16,886 bases of DNA from Qingrenia yutianensis (GTDB lineage Bacteria > Bacillota > Clostridia > UMGS1810), in NCBI RefSeq assembly GCF_014385105.1, contig NZ_JACRTE010000024.1:1-16886 (forward strand), in the 5' to 3' direction. The notes below the pieces were generated by a model. It was given only the letters and a program-made list of their open reading frames with translations, did not search any database and had not been told where the DNA came from. Position 1 is the first letter of the stretch. Each line of letters starts with the position of its first letter. The translations under genes and the position numbers were made by a program. Shown in pieces: positions 14,308 to 16,886 of this stretch.

Positions 14308-15693
14308 ATGTCAAAAATTATTTTTATGCCACACGCAAATATTCAATATTCGCAGTTAGCACCTGAAAGAAGATATTGGGTAATGAAAAACTGCTACGAA
14401 AAATTGTTTGATTTAGTAGCAGGCGGAGATTACAAAATTGCTTTTGAGGCAAGCGGAATTACAATCGAAGAAATGGCAAAACAGGCACCTGAGGTTTTAG
14501 AAAAATTAAAAAATCTTGTTGCAGAAGGTAAGGTTGAACCGGTATCAAGCCCATACATACACTTTATGCTTGCAAATATTCAAAAGGAGGTTTGCTTACA
14601 TTCGTTAAAACATTCACTTGATGTTTGGGAAAAATATGTAGGTAAACGCCCTGTAATAGGTTGGAATCCGGAATGTGGATGGGCAAGCTATATTCCTGAT
14701 ATATATAAAGAAGCAGGTATGGAAGCACTTGTTATGGATGCCGACTCATTAATGCTTTCATTTGACGAAATAAGACAAGCAACAGGCTTACAGTTTGATG
14801 TTGCAGGACATTCTAACAAAAATCATCTTTTCAAAATCGAAGAATATATTAAAGATAAGCCTGATTTCTTGAAATTTATTACAAATCCGTCAGTTGCTCC
14901 TAACGGTTTAAAAATGATTTTTAGAAGCGACTGTATGGCAAACCTTTTATTGTGGTATTTAATGGGTGCAACAGAAGGCTTAAGAGAAGAGCCTATCAAT
15001 ATGAACGAAATCAAAAATATGTTTAAAAACTGGCAGGATAGAATTAATGAAACAGGTTCGTTCATTATGCCGTATGCAGAAGATGCTGAATATATTGGTT
15101 CAAGTGCATACTTCTATGTTAAACAGTTTAATCAGGCAAGATTTTTTGAAGAAGAGCCAAACAGTGTAGCAAGATTTAAAGAAATTTTAGATGCCGCAAA
15201 AGAATCAGGCTATGAATTTGCACTTCCAAGTGAAGTTTTGGCAGAAGGCAACCTTTTAGAAAATCCATATGTTGACAACATCGAAAACGGTGTTGCATGG
15301 CACGGCGGTACTGCAAAGGCATGGGCAAACACAGAATATTCAAGAATTATGGACCCTGTATGTATGTCTATTTTAAACGGCATTAAAGCAGTTGCAGAAA
15401 AACTTGGTGAAACCTTAGATACACTTGATATGGATTTAAACAATGCTATGATGGCATTAGCATCTGCTTGGGTATCAGACTCAAGATGGCCTCCTGACCC
15501 AACATCACCGGGCAGATTTAATGTAAGAGAAAGCCTTGATGATATGTATAAAGCAAACAATGCAATCAAAACAGCTATGGAAAAAGGCGGTATTGCAGAA
15601 AAACGCGGACTTTACTCACCAAACCTAATGGAAACACAAATTAAAGCTATCGACAAAAAGCTAATGGATATTAAATATTTTGGTGAAGAATAA
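14308..15693 (+). CDS. GH57-family glycoside hydrolase, cytoplasmic
   Basis: A 461-residue enzyme with a GH57-type (beta/alpha)7 barrel, a family that acts on alpha-glucans (amylase, 4-alpha-glucanotransferase, branching) and includes one alpha-galactosidase type. Conserved segments: PHANIQYSQL near the N-terminus (family region I), GWNPECGWASYIPDIY with nucleophile E122, and YAEDAEYIG with likely acid/base D259. From memory the Thermococcus litoralis enzyme has E123 and D214, so the nucleophile position agrees well. The C-terminal third is mainly helical. No signal peptide is present, so it acts in the cytoplasm. AAAGGAG at 14291-14297 supports ATG 14308. No terminator is visible after it; instead a further ribosome site and start codon follow at 15730-15750. 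Exact substrate cannot be read from the sequence. Confidence 0.85.
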   Translation: MSKIIFMPHANIQYSQLAPERRYWVMKNCYEKLFDLVAGGDYKIAFEASGITIEEMAKQAPEVLEKLKNLVAEGKVEPVSSPYIHFMLANIQKEVCLHSLKHSLDVWEKYVGKRPVIGWNPECGWASYIPDIYKEAGMEALVMDADSLMLSFDEIRQATGLQFDVAGHSNKNHLFKIEEYIKDKPDFLKFITNPSVAPNGLKMIFRSDCMANLLLWYLMGATEGLREEPINMNEIKNMFKNWQDRINETGSFIMPYAEDAEYIGSSAYFYVKQFNQARFFEEEPNSVARFKEILDAAKESGYEFALPSEVLAEGNLLENPYVDNIENGVAWHGGTAKAWANTEYSRIMDPVCMSILNGIKAVAEKLGETLDTLDMDLNNAMMALASAWVSDSRWPPDPTSPGRFNVRESLDDMYKANNAIKTAMEKGGIAEKRGLYSPNLMETQIKAIDKKLMDIKYFGEE

Positions 15694-15747
15694 AATTTGA
15701 AGAGGGGGGCGGACATATTCTTGGACTCTGGAAGGAGTAAAATACAT

Positions 15748-15831
15748 ATGTACACAAAATTCGGGGTTGACTCTTTTATCCTGCCATATGTTTTCAAAAA
15801 TTATAACTCCAATTCATCCTCATCATCGTGA
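15748..15831 (+). pseudogene. Possible 5' stub of a gene cut by the mobile element
   Basis: A strong GGAAGGAG (15730-15737) sits 10 bases before ATG 15748, which opens MYTKFGVDSFIL, 54 bases after the GH57 stop. This opening resembles the first strand of sugar phosphate isomerase/epimerase TIM barrels (weak, from memory). After about 15784 the frame turns into low-complexity serine codons antisense to the relaxase C-terminus and stops at 15829-15831. The most natural reading is a third operon gene whose 5' end remains next to an insertion boundary. Confidence 0.4.
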
Positions 15832-16886
15832 GAAAGCTGATATTTCTCGTGTTTTTGTTCATTTTGCTGTTGTTTATAATTTTCAAGCTGTCGGCGGACA
15901 GAGTAAATCTCGTTACCATCAATAAAATTGTCGGTTTCGGATTTTGCTGTGCTGAAAATACCTCGTGAAAATGAAACGCCGTAAATATCATATAATTCCG
16001 CTTCGGTGTCATATTCAATTTGCGGTCGGATATTTCGGCGAAGCTCACAAAACTCATCAATGTCAAAATTACGAGCCTGTTCCTTTAACTCGGCATATTC
16101 CTGCCCGGCGTTGTCAAGTTTTGCGACACTTTCAGCAGAGTGCCGTTCCATAACAGGCATCGCCTTTTGAATATCGGTAATTTTGTTCTTAACTGTCTGA
16201 ATGTCATTGGTGTTGAAATTTGCTAAAATCGTGTTTTTCTCGGTTTTCAGTTCCTCAATTTGTTCGGATAGTTCATTTATTTGTTGAGTTAATTCACAAT
16301 ACTTGAAAATCTTAATTGGCGGCGTTTTCTCTTTTTCGACTTGTGCTACCTTGCGTTCGTCAATTTTAGATTTTAATTTGGTTGCAACAGATAAATAATT
16401 GTCATAATTTGTTTTTAAGCGTGCGGCTTCAAAAGATTTTGCGGTTTTCCACTTATCCGCAAAATTTATAATATATCTGCAATGAATCATAGTTCCACGC
16501 AATTTTTCAAGAGCGTTTGCAAGTGATAATATAGTATGTACGGCGGTTTCAAGCAGCTTCTTTATCGCTGCCTTGATTTCACGCAACACTTTGTTATCTG
16601 CCTTAATCTGTCGGTTGATTTCGCAACGCTCTGAAATACCGCCGTTTTTCTCAATTCTTCTTGCATAAACACCCTCGTGTGCGGTCGGCAGTTCATCACT
16701 GCCTCTTGTTTTATTACTTCGGTGGTCGATACGGTTTTCCGACTTTGTGATTTCAAGATATTTATTTGAAATATCCGCCCAGTTTTTTCGCCATATTTGC
16801 AACTGCTCCTCGCTGTTCCAACGCTCCGTTATGGGGTTTTGCCTGCCGTAGCGTGTGCTTTTCGGATATTTTGAAACACGCTCCAA
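15784..16886 (-). mobile_element. Edge of a mobilizable element (partial, runs off the window)
   Basis: The left boundary is inferred from the point where the small frame starting at 15748 stops looking like protein and where base composition rises in G+C relative to the sugar locus. The only gene visible is the relaxase. No attachment-site repeat can be identified because the other end is outside the window. Confidence 0.45.
15801..16886 (-). CDS. MobA/MobL-family relaxase, C-terminal part
   Basis: The last 362 codons of a conjugative relaxase of the MobQ (MobA/MobL) group, which nicks the transfer origin and pilots the strand into the recipient. The frame is open at the right edge, where a TTG is in frame but is not a credible start; the catalytic N-terminal domain with its tyrosine and histidine cluster lies outside. 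The end of the MobA_MobL domain is recognisable: WRKNWADISNKYL, RIDHRS, LPTAHEGVYARRIEKNGG and ISERCEINRQIKADN. The remaining about 270 residues are rich in E, K and Q with heptad-like spacing, suggesting coiled coil, and end in an acidic DDEDELEL tail. It converges with the GH57 gene and shows no frameshift here. Confidence 0.87.
   Translation of the reverse strand: MERVSKYPKSTRYGRQNPITERWNSEEQLQIWRKNWADISNKYLEITKSENRIDHRSNKTRGSDELPTAHEGVYARRIEKNGGISERCEINRQIKADNKVLREIKAAIKKLLETAVHTILSLANALEKLRGTMIHCRYIINFADKWKTAKSFEAARLKTNYDNYLSVATKLKSKIDERKVAQVEKEKTPPIKIFKYCELTQQINELSEQIEELKTEKNTILANFNTNDIQTVKNKITDIQKAMPVMERHSAESVAKLDNAGQEYAELKEQARNFDIDEFCELRRNIRPQIEYDTEAELYDIYGVSFSRGIFSTAKSETDNFIDGNEIYSVRRQLENYKQQQNEQKHEKYQLSHDDEDELEL

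Noticed and set aside
15965..16756. Small frames opposite or within the relaxase gene
   Set aside because: They are shadows of the relaxase frame, which carries the conserved MobA/MobL residues.
1..16886. CRISPR array, tRNA, rRNA or antiphage system
   Set aside because: No regularly spaced repeats, no cloverleaf-type sequences, and no recognisable defence or toxin-antitoxin gene were found on either strand.

Overview
The window looks like a chromosomal segment of a low-G+C, Gram-positive anaerobe of the Clostridia, probably a gut commensal. The signs are AT-rich coding sequence, strong AGGAGG-type ribosome binding sites, TGA used as stop, a solute-binding protein plus two permeases with no ATPase beside them, and large signal-peptide-bearing glycan-active proteins. 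The genus cannot be fixed from the sequence alone.

Layout. (1) 1-5920 is a sugar-uptake operon: the 3' part of a solute-binding protein, two CUT1-type permeases, and a cytoplasmic GH36 alpha-galactosidase-type enzyme, closed by a clear hairpin terminator. An IS6-like element (2778-4103) with a matching 8-bp target duplication sits in the short gap between the second permease and the GH36 gene. (2) 6024-6812 is an AraC-type regulator with its own candidate promoter; its last codons and stop lie in the end of the next mobile element. (3) 6805-7861 is a nested wreck: a decayed IS256-family element with recognisable ends whose transposase middle has been replaced by a deleted IS21-family element. 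(4) 7883-14203 holds two divergent genes for large secreted proteins. One is a 1346-residue multidomain clan GH-A enzyme. The other is a 684-residue protein with two similar beta-sandwich halves and no visible catalytic motif. (5) 14308-15693 is a cytoplasmic GH57-family enzyme. (6) From about 15784 to the right edge is the C-terminal part of a MobA/MobL relaxase on the minus strand, the edge of a mobilizable element that appears to have cut a small gene start at 15748.

How it fits together (inference): the secreted GH-A protein and its neighbour would act on a plant or host glycan outside the cell, the ABC importer would bring in oligosaccharides, GH36 and GH57 enzymes would split them in the cytoplasm, and the AraC regulator would control the locus. 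Insertions of four different mobile-element types at or near gene boundaries suggest a locus under rearrangement. The most unusual protein-level observation is a carbohydrate-binding-like module that occurs twice in the GH-A protein, the second copy apparently placed inside the catalytic barrel. No CRISPR array, tRNA, rRNA, or phage-defence system was seen.
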